Shown: positions 35,468 to 47,634 of the stretch, piece after piece
How positions within the stretch are numbered: the first letter of the stretch is position 1
Layout: every line of letters begins with the position of its first letter
Assembly (NCBI GenBank): GCA_002749535.1
Contig: MZZL01000386.1
Location: 1-64,000, forward strand
Reading direction: 5' to 3'
DNA: 64,000 bases
From: Apophysomyces variabilis
Lineage: Eukaryota; Mucoromycota; Mucoromycetes; Mucorales; Mucoraceae
Made by a program: the position numbers and the translations under genes
The notes under the pieces: model-generated
The model's database searches: none
What the model saw: only the letters and a program-made list of their open reading frames with translations
Told to the model about the DNA's origin: nothing

Positions 35468-37045
35468 GGCAAGAAAACGGAATGAAACAAGACAAAGGTT
35501 AAAGAGAAGCGGAAGGATAAAAACTGAGGAGGAATGCCGGTTCTATTGAGTAATAAGGTGATGGTGGGATGTCGTTGTTGTTCGTTTTATCTTTTTGTTT
35601 CTGGACAAAGAGGGAAAATGAATGTGATAATAAGGGAAAGAAAGGTGAAAGAAAAGTGCCCTTTTTGTTTCGTTTTTGTTTCTTTTGACGACTCAAGTTA
35701 AGGATAACCTTTCCAAGTGGTCAAAGGACATTGAAGAAAAGTGAGGTGAGGTGAACGACTTTTGCTTACAGAGCCAAAGAAGAAGAAAAAAAAGGACTCC
35801 AAAAGTGTTTCCCCTCCTCCTTAACTTCTTAATTCAATCACCGTTTTCCTAAAGATGGCCCGGATTTGCCATATCCAAATGTTAAAAAGCTGCAGCCATT
35901 TCCATGGTTACACGTGATTTTGTATCACTGCAACCAAAAAAAAGGGGGGGAAACCAGTAACTTGAGCCTTATGCAAAGCGTGGGTTGGCCAAAAAAACGT
36001 CCGTTAAGGTTACCATAATCCAAAAGCTAACTCAATGAATTATACTAAAAAAGAAGAATATGAGATTGTTTGCATCCAGGCCCTCTCCCCCCACGTTGAA
36101 CTAAAGCATTCTGGCTTAATTATCCATAAGCAGTAAAGGGCTGTAACCATCAATCAACTCCGAGATGCACTTAATTAAGTACGATGACCGATTCCCTACT
36201 ACTCATCTACCGAAACAAAAAGAAAAAAAAACAAGATGGCTAACTCATACAGTCCATAAAAAAATGGAACAGGAAAAAGAAAGCCATGACAGAAAATCAA
36301 AGAAAGAAGAATGCATAAGAACAAAAGCTTTTCTTATTATTATCTTATCTTCTTTACGATTTGTCATCCTAGCAATGAACGTTGATAAGCCTTATGAAAA
36401 AAGCATGGTGTTAGGGAGATCACCCATATAACGAGAAACAGATATCCAATAAATTACAAGCATGTGAATTCTGGAGAACTAGGTATATATTTGCATGAAA
36501 CAAATGTACGTTTTATTACTGTGGGATCTGCAATCACTAAAATTGCTATCCTAGAATTAACATAAATCTGTATAACTAAAGAGCGCCACTTTAAAAAAAA
36601 ATAAAACTTGAAGTGTTATGTTGTCGTTTGTTTCTTTAGCCGCCAAAATTTCATGCTGCACATAAAGTATCCTATTTGTCTCGAAAACAATAGTGATCTT
36701 CATGCATATCACATGGACAGCTGACACAAAAAATTAGCCTTCACTACCATTTTGGTTCACTACCCTTCATTGGTTCCTGTGGCTGTTTCTTGGCGTCTTT
36801 TCAGTCAAAATTTATTTTCTAATGGATGAGTGCTCTCTCATAGTAAAAAACGAGCAGGGCTACACTATAACGATTCAAATTACCATTTCAAAGAGGGCAG
36901 TTTTTTTTTAAATTATTGAACAAATGTAAGATTGGTTTTTACTAAGTAACAAAAGAAAAGAAAAAAAATAACAGAAACTATTTCTTTTTTTTTTCTTTTT
37001 TTTTTCTAAAATATCACGATACAAGTAAGTTATTTACAGTTTTTC
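35468..37045. other. intergenic region
   Basis: Promoter of the histone-fold gene at the left; 3' flank of GMP synthase at the right. AT-rich with many A/T runs. The 88-codon ATG frame at 36165-36431 is Lys/Glu-rich and not convincing. No RNA gene seen. Confidence 0.6.
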
Positions 37046-38957
37046 TTACTCCCATTCGATGGTGGCAGGGGGTTTAGAACTGATATCATACACAACACGG
37101 TTGACACCCTTGACTTCGTTGATGATTCTGGAACTGATACGCTTCAAGCACATAAACCATTCGGCATTGGCAAAGATATCGGCCGTCATAAAGTCCTTGG
37201 TCTCAACAGCTCTCAAGGCAATCACTTGTTCATACGTACGCTTGTCACCCATGACACCAACGGCCTTGACAGGCAGCAAGGCAGCATAGGCCTGGGAGAT
37301 CTGACGGTAGAACCCGTTCTTCTTGATTTCCTCAATGTAGATGTTATCGGCCAGACGAGCAATTTCCACATTCTCACGGGTAATGGCACCCAAGCAGCGG
37401 ATAGCAATACCAGGACCAGGGAAAGGATGGCGCCAGACCAACTCATCATCCAGACCAAGGATCTTACCAAGGGCACGGACTTCGTCCTTGAAAAGCTCAC
37501 GGAGAGGTTCGATCAACTTCAGCTTCATGTCTTCCAACAAGCCACCCACGTTGTGGTGGGTCTTGATGGTGGCACTGGGACCCTTGAAGGAGATGGACTC
37601 AATCACATCAGGATACAAAGTACCCTGCAAAAGATATTCAATCTGTCCACCACATTCCTTATCAATCAAAGCAGCCTCAGCTTCAAACACCTCAATGAAG
37701 GTATTGCCAATGATTTTGCGCTTCCTCTCAGGATCAGACACGCCAGCCAAGCGATCGAGGAAAAGATCAGAGGCATCGCTAACTTTGATGTTGATACCCA
37801 TCTTATCACCCAACATCTTCTTGACATTTTCACACTCGTTCAAACGCATAACACCATTGTCCACCAAGATAGCATGGAAACTGTTTTTTTAAACGGCATT
37901 TTGTGTAAGTGAAAAAAAAAACTCTCTCTTCTTTTTCGTCGTTATTTCGTCTTACCGGTCACCAATGGCTTCATGCATCAACTTGGCAGCCACAGTTGAG
38001 TCAACACCACCAGAAACAGCACCAACAACGCGACCAGTAGGGCCAACAATGCTACGGATACGTTCGATTTCCTTGTCAACGAAGGATTCCTATAGATAAA
38101 CAACAAACAAAAAAGGAAGAGGGATTCACATTTCCGATCTTTTGTTTCATGACAGAAAAAATAAATAAATGAAAGAATTACCATGGTCCAAGAAGTTTCG
38201 CAGTGGCAAATGTTGATCACAAAGTTCTTCAACACAGCCTGACCATCAACGGTATGGGTAACTTCAGGGTGGAACTGAATACCTGTTTACATGTCATGTC
38301 TATTAGCATCTCTTTTTTTTTTCCGTTAGCGGGTGGAAATTCTCGCGTACCAAAGAATTGCTTTTCTTCGTGACAAACAGCAGCAAAGGGAGCAGTGCGG
38401 GTGTTAGCAATGACAGAGAATCCTGGGGCGGATTGTGAAACCTGATCACCGTGACTCATCCAGACCTAGAATAGATTGTTAATTTTTTTTTTTTTGCATT
38501 GATTAAATCAAGAATTGTTTTTTCCATTTACCTGAATGTCACCATTCAGTCCTTCTAATAATTTATCCATAAAGGGATGGTCAGGATGTTTCTTGATGGT
38601 CAACATAGCATGACCGTATTCACGGTGTTCACAGGCGTCGACCTTGCCACCCATATAGGTGGTCATTTCCTGGAGACCATAACAAATACCGAGAACAGGG
38701 ACACCGGCATCAAAAACGGCGGGATCAACGCGAGGCGCATCCTTATCATAGACAGAGTAAGGAGAGCCAGACAAGATAATACCCTTGGGCTTGAAGTGAA
38801 GATCGGCCATCTTTTGGGTGCAAGGTAACAGCTCACAGTAAACACCGAGCTCACGGATACGACGGGTAATCAAATGCGAATATTGGGAACCAAAGTCCAA
38901 AATAAGGACAGTGTCGAACAGCTCGTTCACCTGTGTAACTTTCTCTTGGGCAACCAT
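37046..38957 (-). CDS. GUA1: GMP synthase (glutamine-hydrolysing)
   Basis: Five exons: 38957-38532, 38465-38351, 38282-38182, 38089-37956, 37880-37046; 536 aa, the usual length. It converts XMP, ATP and glutamine to GMP in the cytosol, the last step of de novo guanine nucleotide synthesis. The class I glutamine amidotransferase domain starts at [20 protein letters not shown]; the nucleophile is Cys92 in GICYG and the partners are His185 and Glu187 in QFHPEV. The ATP pyrophosphatase domain has the P-loop SGGVDS at 240-245. The C-terminal dimerisation domain contains [15 protein letters not shown] and ends PPATIEWE, as in all family members. Everything needed for activity is present. The start ATG at 38957 precedes a 20-residue fungal-type leader. 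Confidence 0.97.
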
Positions 38958-39678
38958 TGCGGGGGGACGGAAGGGGACGAAACGGTAAACGTTTGGGCTA
39001 TGGAGGAGGGTAAAGAAGACCAAATCCTTTGGTGCCCGCAACAAAAAACTCAAATTTAAAAGAAAAAAAAAACTGAAAAATGACACAGTCACGTTTGAAC
39101 TCCCGGACTGAAAAAAAAACTCCTCTCTCTCAATCAACCATAAACCGATCATACCGAAAGTAGCGTCGGCTATATTTGCTACTTTCGCATTGATAACACG
39201 CTTTATCTTGTGTTCAAAAACAAATGAGTTCATCAAACATCAGTCAATTGTTCTTACAAAGAGTCATGCAATCGGATCAGACGTGTTTCTTTGTTTGTTC
39301 CAGGTTAAAAAAAAAGACAGCAAGTTTTTACGAGAGTAACATGTTTTCTTTTCTTTTTTCATTTGCGTTCAATTAGAAGACAGAAAGACAAAGTGAAGAG
39401 AGAAAAAAAGGTAAGAATAAGGACTGGGTTATGTTTACAATGCGTTAAAAGGAAAAAAAATAACAATATGTATAAAATAAAGGGGTTTTTTGTGTGTATC
39501 TGCAGAAAACAAAGAAATAGACGAGAAGAGAGTGTGAGTGAGAGAGAGGGAGAATCCATAGACCTATTAAAGATTACAAATAAAAAACGAAAACAAAGAT
39601 TTTTTTGGATTTCCCTTCATTGGAAACTTTTCGGCGTGATGTTTTGATAGGAAGAATATGTTTCAGTGTTTCTTTTGT
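38958..39678. other. intergenic region between GUA1 and DUF1752 gene
   Basis: Holds the GUA1 promoter (C/A-rich leader next to the ATG, poly-A tract at 39060-39075) and the 3' flank of the next gene, with GAGAGAG tracts near 39530-39550. No gene seen. Confidence 0.6.
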
Positions 39679-40865
39679 TTACCATCCGGTAAAACTTTCT
39701 TGGTAGGTGGATACAGAAGAAGGCGGATAGTCCAAGGAAGCGACAAAGAAGGGTGCATTTTGGTATCTTTCCCAGTCTACGCACATTCGAAGACTTTGGG
39801 ATAAAGGTTCACTGACTGTATCTTGTCGTAATCGTCGTCGTGCAAGTAATCCTGCTGCTGCTCCTCCTCCTCCTCCTCCTCGTGTAAGGGAGGCATAGGA
39901 GGAAGCTAAGTCAGCATGATGTGTGCAAGGTTGTCGGGCAAACATGGTAGATAATAAAGACCGACGAGGTGCTGGTGCCATAGGCGGAGTCTGTTTTGGA
40001 AAGTCGCGTTCACTGATAGCGGCGCCAAATCTCGCCGGTATGCAGGGCTCATCCTCCTCATCGTTATCGTTATCAGCAAGGACGGTTTCATCATCTTGTG
40101 TCATCCAACCATCATCTCCATCTGCTTCATCTGCTGCGGTCACGAATCCTCCTCGTCCTGTTCGTTCTTCTTCTTCTTCTTCTTCTTCATCATCGTCTGA
40201 ATCGTCTTCTCGTATAAAGAATTTGTGAGTTCGTGTTGTCGTTGTGGGTGTTACCACAGCAGATCGAGGGTTGGACAGTGGTAATGGCGCAGTTGTTGTC
40301 GTTGTTATTGTTTTTGTCGGTGTCGGTGTTATTACGGTTGGTTTGGTAGTTGTGCTATAGATGGATGATCGCAATGCTTGATGTGCTTCTTCAACTGGAT
40401 GATCTCCCAAGGAGGATATCAATCGCTTGAAAGACGAGGGCGAGACGTGTTTTAAGGGGGTATGAGGCCCCACAGATAATGGACTCCCTCCCGCAAAGTC
40501 GTCAGAAAAGGACTCGTCCAATTCAGGAGGATGCTGCTGTCGATGTTGTTCTCGTTGTTGTGCTGCGCCCAGTGACTCTTGTTGCTTCACCATCATTGAT
40601 TCACGGAACCACAAGCGCCAGCTGATATTCTCTAGTCGTCGACCGTTTTCCAGGTTCTCTTTGCATTTCGAAAAGACTATATGAAAAAGCATAGGGTTTC
40701 TTTATTAGTTGATGTTGGTCATTGGTGTGGGAGGAATGGAGATGTTTGGTTTGGTTGATCATTACCGGTCCACATGCAAGACAGATTGTCACTGGTGAGT
40801 GCGTTCAGTTTATGGATATTGGGTACGGCCAGTGACAATACTGGCAACTCAAGCGACTGAACCAT
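39679..40865 (-). CDS. DUF1752 / AreA-N-like regulatory protein
   Basis: Two exons, 40865-40766 and 40676-39679; 365 aa. The N-terminus carries the motif found at the start of fungal AreA-type nitrogen GATA factors and related regulators: SLSxCMWTVFSKCKENLENG followed by RRLENISWRLWFRE (residues about 30-62). No zinc finger follows. The rest is disordered: Gln/His-rich, Thr-rich repeats, an acidic run of about 10 Glu/Asp after KFFIREDDSD, a Gly run, and a conserved-looking end SQSLRMCVDWERYQNAPFFV. Proteins with this motif but no DNA-binding domain probably act as co-regulators; the role here is unknown. It lies in the same window as, but 36 kb from, a GATA factor. Confidence 0.82.
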
Positions 40866-42940
40866 AGAAGAGAGAGAGACAGAAAGAGAAGAGAGATGGG
40901 TGGTATTTCGGTTTGCAGAGAGAGAGAGAGAGAGAGAGCAAAGATAAGGAAAAAAAGAGCGATAAAGAGATGGGAAAGTGGAAGAAAAAAAGGAATAACA
41001 AACAAATAGGTCAGGTAAAGAAACGCCAGTTTGAGTAAAAAGATAGCGGAGATTATCGCCTGACGAGGATTTCCGAAAGTGCCTGATTTAGGAAAAACCG
41101 TTCCGATACCTTCACACTGATAGTTTTCTTATGCCACGTGCTGATTATTCAATGCATCTCCCTCTTTGTGAAAGAGACACATAATAATATATGGATATAT
41201 ATATCGATTTATCCTTACTCTATCTCACATAAACGATGAAAAAGAAAATGAGCCATCTTTCCCTTTTTCTCTACAGATCTGGATCATTCTTTTGGATTGA
41301 CAGTAACTTATGTGAAACCACTGGTTACCTGAAATAAACTTTTCTTACACCCTTGTCATGGCAATGTAGCACAGGTTTCATTCGCATGAGATATAAACGC
41401 GACACACACACGCGTGCGCAGAACATATCACATATCACATAACCATAACCATAACCACTACCACAACAACAACGCCATTCTTTAGCCTTTTCATTTTCTT
41501 CCGAGGTCCTTATTTTTTTCCCGACTGGCTTGTCTTAAAATGTTAACCAACTAAGTCTATCTATCTATATCACTAACACATAACTATATCCATCATTCTA
41601 TCACTGAATACCCCAAGAAAAAAGAAAAACCAATCATAATAGTAACAAGAATTACGCTGATTTAAATAAAAAAAAAGGGTGCATAAATAGCACCTAGGAA
41701 TTTTTATTCGGCTTTAATATTTGGCGGTCGTAGGATAACACTTTTTACTCCATTTAGAATATCCGAGAGTTTTGATTTGCCTTTCCTTGACCTTTAAAGA
41801 AATAGCGTTGCAATTGGATTACCATTCAACATCGCACTAATTTTCTTTACGAAGATTGGCACGGAAATGCTGCCGATGAGTATGGCAGACACCGGTCCAT
41901 GGCGTGTATGGTTCTGATCACACAAAAAAATTGATCCTTCGATCCGATACTCTTCACGCTCAGGATTTCCGGAATAAGCCATGTGAAGAGGAATCGACAA
42001 ACCAACGACAACAGTGAAACCGCGTCCCTACTGCAAGAATCTTGCATTGCAACATAACCCCATTTGATCACAAATGCTACGATTGACCCCTACTACTTGA
42101 TGACCTACACGTTCTTATCAGTTCCTACTGAGTTATTTCTTATTTCTAACGTATTATTATTCCTAGTTAACACCATATGACAACTACGTTATTTGCTTAA
42201 GCAGGTTGGAATATGAAGACCAGTCACTAGGCCACGTATGACTTATCGTTCTAATGGAATACTGCACGATTATAACTAAGTTCATTACGCACATGGGCAC
42301 GGTAGCATTTCCTGGCTAGCCCATTGTGACCTAGTTTCAATGTATTAATCTTATTTTGTCATCAATGAATATGCCGCAATCGCCACTCTCTCTAATGATG
42401 TTCCATAAACAAATCCCCATAGATACACTGATTGGATTATTTATCAGTAAGTATAAGAGGAATAAAACAAATACCACTTCATCGTAGATCGTCATTCGAG
42501 TTGCTTTCTTTCTATCCGTCACTCCAAACCAATAATTATTAAAACTTTCAATATAAAACTCTTGAGATAAACGATCTCAACTGCAAAACAAATGACCTAC
42601 GTTATGTAGACACCATGCCTTATATATGAGCAGGGTATTTATTATACGTGGACTAGATCCTATAACTGTTATACATATGTTGTTTTCTGCCATTCATGAT
42701 GTGGTCCGTACAGAAATGGTTGTGGGGTCTCTGGAATGCTTGAATCTCTTTCATAGAACACTTATTTTTCTAACAAGCAATGTATCTTTCATGGTTCATA
42801 TATGGCTTCAAGTGATTATATTTCATTGTTAACTTAGCAATGTAAAATAAACAGCACTCGATGCTAGCTAACTATGCTGAAGCAGAACATCAATGGTAAG
42901 ATAGCATAATACCATTTTTTAACTTCCGCTTTGTAATGAC
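40866..42940. other. intergenic region entering an accessory island
   Basis: Begins with the upstream region of the DUF1752 gene, including a clean GA dinucleotide run at about 40916-40939. Then AT-rich DNA without recognised genes. A minus-strand open segment at 41794-42000 (containing EREEYRIEGSIFLCDQNHTR) has protein-like composition but no start context or known relative; it may be an old fragment. Confidence 0.5.
40916..40939. repeat. GA microsatellite
   Basis: About twelve uninterrupted GA units in the 5' region of the DUF1752 gene, within a longer purine-rich tract on the plus strand. Confidence 0.85.
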
Positions 42941-44514
42941 ATGTTATCTTTTATCAGCAAGGAAGAAGAGTATGATGGCTGTCTGTCTGACAGCCAAAAT
43001 CATGCCTCAACATCTAACCCTGCAGTCTTGAAGTTTGGAAAAAAGGCAAGACAAAGAATAAACTGTAGCTCATTATTTCTTGCATTTATTTATATAGCGA
43101 TAACTCCAAAGTTCATAATGACAGTGAGGATGAATCGCTCTTGCCCCTTATTTCACTGAACATCCATGTACCCAGTGAATCTGATCGCCTTATCATCGAT
43201 TCTGTTGATGTGTCGTGGAAATTCTACGGATATCAGCGATTCGTTTTGAACAGTATAAAATCCGCTGCCCTGACAATGAAAAGTGATATCCATCATCTTT
43301 TGTGAGTACAGTCTGTCTGGAATTTTATTTTTCCCAATTCTGATTTTTTTACAGATCTCTCGCCTCGCTCTTCTTGGTGAACAAAGATCGTATGCACCCT
43401 GAATCAAAAAAGTTCTATGATAACGATCTTGTGAAGGAATTGCTTCGACCTTTGGATGGAAATACTAAATTCCCTGTTGATGTGATGGTGAAGTTGATGG
43501 AAATTGACCAAGTGAGCGACCAAAGCACACGCTATTTCTTTTGTCCTTTCATTTATAATACTTATCTGATATGCGTTTTAGGATTTTTATCTTGGAATCA
43601 CAAACAGGCTGGAAGCGTGTATGTTAATTACGGGTTTATTAAATACAGCCGATGTTCTGGATAAAAAAAATTATTAAGCCGATCCTTAATTGTAAGTCTT
43701 GAATATAGCATTATTTGCATGCTTATGACGTGTTTGACATGTTTTTATGTGCCTGTCTTTACCCTTGGACGCTATTATGAGTGATATATCAGAAAACGAC
43801 TATTGTTCGCGATACTTAATCCCAACTTTGCAACCGCTATTTGATGATGACGTGAAAATTACTCAGCTACGATGTTGAGCTAGTATTGCTGATTACGGAC
43901 TATTTTATTGACAATCATTTCTACTTCAGGTCGGCGACTGTCGCTGCGAACAAGCGGTCATGTTCACTAGCAAACCGGCGGCCTGATTACATTATAATAA
44001 CTTTGACGGATAACAGTTTCTCTTCTAGCCTGGGACACGGCGAAGTGAAATCACATGCTGAATCTGACAACCATTATCATACGAACATGGACCTGCTGCG
44101 CCTGGGACATTTTTGCAAGGATTCGATTGACGAACACAAGTTATTGGCAAGCATTGGCGTTCATGTGGTTGGTAAGTCCGGGAGAAAAACAAGTGTCTTG
44201 ACGGTTAATTTAATATCTTAGGTCCTCTTCTGACATTTTACCTGATGGAGCTGAAGGCCGATGGTTTGTACGTAATGCAAGAGCTCAACACGGTACGAAT
44301 GCCATTGTATATCGATGGTATTCCTGCGTACCTCACGCACCTCAGCAAAATCAAGAATGCCATTCACCATTTTTTCCGTCTTTGCACGCAAGCTAAACCA
44401 TCGACAGCAATAATCCTTGGTAAACGAAAGAGAGATAGTCCTACCACTGCGCAATTCGACCGTGTCATTGAACAAACCGTCGACCGCAAACGACAAAATT
44501 ACATCAAGCATTAG
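42941..44514 (+). pseudogene. Mucoromycota-type PD-(D/E)XK nuclease-like gene, probably damaged
   Basis: Exon-like blocks with GT-AG borders: 42941-43050 region (SKEEEYDGCLSDSQN, GKKARQRIN); about 43098-43302 (LLPLISLNIHVPSESDRLII ... SIKSAALTMKSDIHHLL); 43355-43510 (SKKFYDNDLVKELLRPLDGN ... MVKLMEIDQ); a short block DFYLGITNRLE at 43584-43620; 43778-43874 (MSDISENDYCSRYLIPTLQP); 43930-44171; 44222-44514. The nuclease core is RRPDYI, then 18 residues, then GEVKS, i.e. P-D...E-x-K. Then DLLRLGHFCKDSIDEHKL and YLMELKADGLYVMQEL, ending in a basic tail KRKRDS ... DRKRQNYIKH. The donor expected after 43874 reads TT instead of GT (TTGAGC for GTGAGC), which would break splicing before the catalytic exon. 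Exon joins around 43620-43778 are unsolved. Active nuclease function is unproven. Confidence 0.6.
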
Positions 44515-44537
44515 AAAAATGATGATGACAATAAATA

Positions 44538-45795
44538 CTAGTTGTTAAGCTTTTGTTTGCTTCGATATTTGTCCAAACACTTGTGAGAATGCCAAACAAT
44601 CCCTTTAAAATCACTTAGTTTCAATCTATTAGAAGCTTCGATGATCCGAGTCGTCAATGTTTCCTTCTCCAGAAACTTGTTGCGTTCCATTTTACTTTGG
44701 ACCACTGACCAGAATTGCTCAATTGGATTGACTTCAGGAGAATAGGCAGGCAAATAAGCGCAGCGATAGCCGGGAGATTCTACGTATTTGGCTATATTCT
44801 CTGATGTATGGATAGGAGCATTATTCATCACGAGGTAGTGGCCTTTCATGTGCGAATACCGGTCCATTTCATCCATTGTCACTTTCGGAAAAACTGAGAT
44901 AGTGTCCAGTAACCGTTCCTTTGCTCATATGCTCAATGCCATCTCCCCGTTTTCTCTTTTTATTAGATGGAGGTTGAGGAAGTCTAAGGTTGCATTTAAT
45001 CAGACCTTCAGCAGAAATCGCGCCTAAAATGGGTTTTGTTACTGCTCGTGTTTTGGGAACCGTGACCACTGCCATACTACGCTTCAAATTAATATGGAAA
45101 GCAGATTCGTCAAGAAAGATGCAGTTTCTCGTAAAATCCATGTCTGTTTTATCCCATTTACGGATCCAATCCAACCGCTCTTGAATCTTTTCTTCGCTTT
45201 CCCGGTCTCTGGGTTGAAGTCGAGCTTCCTTGAGAGACAAATTGCAATGTTGTTTTACAAAACCAAACAAAGTACTTTTAGATATCTTTAATTCTGTGAA
45301 TATTTGCTTTAACTTCTTCATACTTCGTCTAGGACGACTGAAGGATTCTCGTCAATGCACTCAAGAATAATGCTTTTGTGACCCTCGTGAAGAATACGTG
45401 GAACTACCAGTCTGTTTCCCTTTCTGTTTGGCCCATTTTTGTGCTGTGCGAACATGAATCCCAAGCTGATTTGCAGCAGCTGCTTCACTCAAACACTTCT
45501 TAAACAATAGCTTGAAGAACCTCACTTTGTCCTGATCCGAATAGCGTGTATAATTTCGCTTCACTGATGATTCCCTCATAATAACATCATTATTAGACTT
45601 TATCTCCTTCTCCATCTGCATCGCGTCTAACATTTTCTCGCTTTTCAGAGGCAGTTGAGCTAAATACTGTGTATGAGAGCTCAATGTTTCAAGACGAAAC
45701 TGCTCGTCATCAACAATATAATCCATTGGTTCAGGTCTGCCATACTCGTCGATGACAGAACCTTTTCCATTTTCAAACAAGAATTGAATGTTCAT
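44538..45795 (-). pseudogene. dead Tc1/mariner (IS630-type) transposase
   Basis: Reads from ATG 45795. The first part ends in a helix-turn-helix (YSDQDKVRFFKLLFKK, then AAANQLGIHVRTAQKWAKQ). The middle part has DENPSVVLDEV and KISKSTLFGFVKQHCNLSLK, then the first catalytic Asp in IFLDESAFHINLKRSMA. The last part has GHYLVMNNAPIHTSE, AYLPAYSPEVNPIEQFW and ends KYRSKQKLNN. Frames shift at about 45410, about 45325 and in a T5 run at about 44890. The second DDE Asp, normally MDNAPIH, is Asn (AAT at 44823-44825). So the copy cannot make an active enzyme. No clear terminal inverted repeat was found at the left edge. Confidence 0.85.
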
Positions 45796-47634
45796 TATCT
45801 ATGACTTCTGGTGTAATTGTAAAACAAGGACTAGCAATTGGCGTGACTCTTATATATCCAAAAATGCCAAGGCTTTGTCCCACAAACTATTCTTAGCAGC
45901 TATGGCATCTGATTTGTCAGTCAAAACGAATTTACATTTCCTACAACACGAATTTGTTCTTCCACCAGGGCGAATTTATTTTTCGTACAACCTGAATTTT
46001 GTTCTTGCCATGGGGCGAATTTACTTTCTGGAAAGAGTGTACTTTAAGAAACACAAAAGACTCGAAAGGGATTTTTCATATTGAAGAAGAAGAATGTGAG
46101 ATCGCTTATTTTTAAATTTATGCTTCAATTTAAAACTAAGAACAGCAGCAGTAGGGACGGGTCATTCATGCCATGCATAGAAGAAAGAATACAAGACGCA
46201 TTAGCCTTGTTAAGGTGTTGCATAACTATTATTGTGATGACTCTTTTTATTTTCCTTTCGCTTTGCTGCAATCCGCGCATAAAAATGATGCATGTCCTTG
46301 TAGCATGGAAATCTAACCTCTGACTGAATTAACCAATCGTAAAAGGGAAGATAAGCAATTCTATAAGAAAGCTGTTTAAGGTAACAAAACGAGGAGACTG
46401 AAGTTGTCCATTAATAGGGCGAAAGCCAGCTCTTATCAGAATATAAAGAAAAGGGTTGTTATAGATAAACGTCGGATGAGTTTTCCCTCGTTTTCCCTAT
46501 CTTACACAAAGGTAAGTGAAAGGTTAACGAGAAAAAGAACCAATAGTGCAAAAGTTTAATACAGGTTTCACTAATCCTATCTGTATTAGGGGTAGAAAGA
46601 AAAACAGAGTGAGATAGGGTTATGTGTATGTGTATGTGTGTGTGCCTTGTTTATCATTATAAGTCACTTATCAATGCATGCTTGTTTGATTGTAAGCTTT
46701 CGTTACCAATGGGTTTTTTCCTTTGCTTCACTGGTGTACTTTATTCCCAAATAAGGTACAAATGAGGGAGACTGACGCTATTTTTCTGTTTTTGTGCGTG
46801 CTTTACAATTTTACCCCTTCGTACGAGGTTTGCTTTAGCATGTTTTTCCCAATAATGCCGGACTATGACTTACTTCTTTTCTCCTTACGTCGATCAAGTT
46901 AAAAAGAAAAATAGAAAACCGGGAAATAGTCGCTGTTTGGCAGCGTGCGCCGAAAAAAAAAACGCCGGTCTAACCGTGTCAGAAACCTCCAAAAAAGATA
47001 GCGCTCCGATCAATGGGGTTTTTATTTCCAAAGATGCTTTTCGAATGGGCTGGTGTGGAACGAAAGGCACGCCACCTCAGTACGCTCTTTCCTTTTTCTT
47101 GGCTTATTCGGACTTATACTTTCGTTTCCCATGGTTGCTCATTATTTATTTTGACACATGTCTTCACATTTTTTACCTGTCAGACCTAATTTTTTGGGAA
47201 TAAATAAAAGTTAGGTAAAAAAGACAAGAAACAAAAGACGAGAGAAACAGAGTGGAGGGGTGGGGGTGAAGATAGATAAAGTAAACCTCCGTTTGTTTAA
47301 TGCAGGACTATTTCCATGTTGATACCCAAAACAAATTTGGTTTCCTGGGAACTTTCGATAATGCGGTTTCTGTAGAGACAGTAAGCTTTGTGTAACCATA
47401 GAGAGAATGACAAGGAAGATCGAGAGCCCTTTTCCCAACTGTGTATCTTTTTTTTTTTCGATCGCTGCTTTTTTGTTTTTGGTTTTGTGTAGCCCATGGC
47501 GGGTCTTGAAACGGTCCGGAACCTTTACGTGGTTTGTATTCCACCTATTTTTTTGCGCTTGACGTTCGAGGCGTCACCCTTTTCTTTCTTTCTCTCTCTC
47601 ATTTCTCCTTTTACACGCCAAATCTGAAACGTTG
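45796..47634. other. intergenic region with degenerate tandem repeat
   Basis: Left part carries the tandem repeat at 45925-46035 next to the transposase. The rest has CT/GA tracts, a TGTATGTG run near 46621-46642 and poly-A/T runs. The 112-codon frame at 46865-47203 starts with ATG but is Lys/Phe-biased with no domain, so it is not called. The right end is the promoter of the MYND gene. Confidence 0.55.
45925..46035. repeat. degenerate tandem repeat, about 46-bp unit, 2.3 copies
   Basis: Units begin with CGAATTTA and contain a CYTACAACACGAATTTGTTCTT-like centre and CCATGGGG/CCACCAGGG end; copies start at about 45929, 45973 and 46016. It sits just upstream of the transposase start, so it may be subterminal DNA of that element. 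Confidence 0.5.

Noticed and set aside
36165..36431. 88-aa ATG frame in the intergenic DNA before GUA1
   Set aside because: Lys/Glu-rich then hydrophobic, no domain, no splice or promoter support.
37226..37912. 228-aa and 183-aa plus-strand frames over GMP synthase
   Set aside because: Antisense shadows of the highly conserved GUA1 coding sequence.
46865..47203. 112-aa ATG frame
   Set aside because: Composition follows local homopolymers (Lys and Phe runs) and no family is recognisable; too weak to call.
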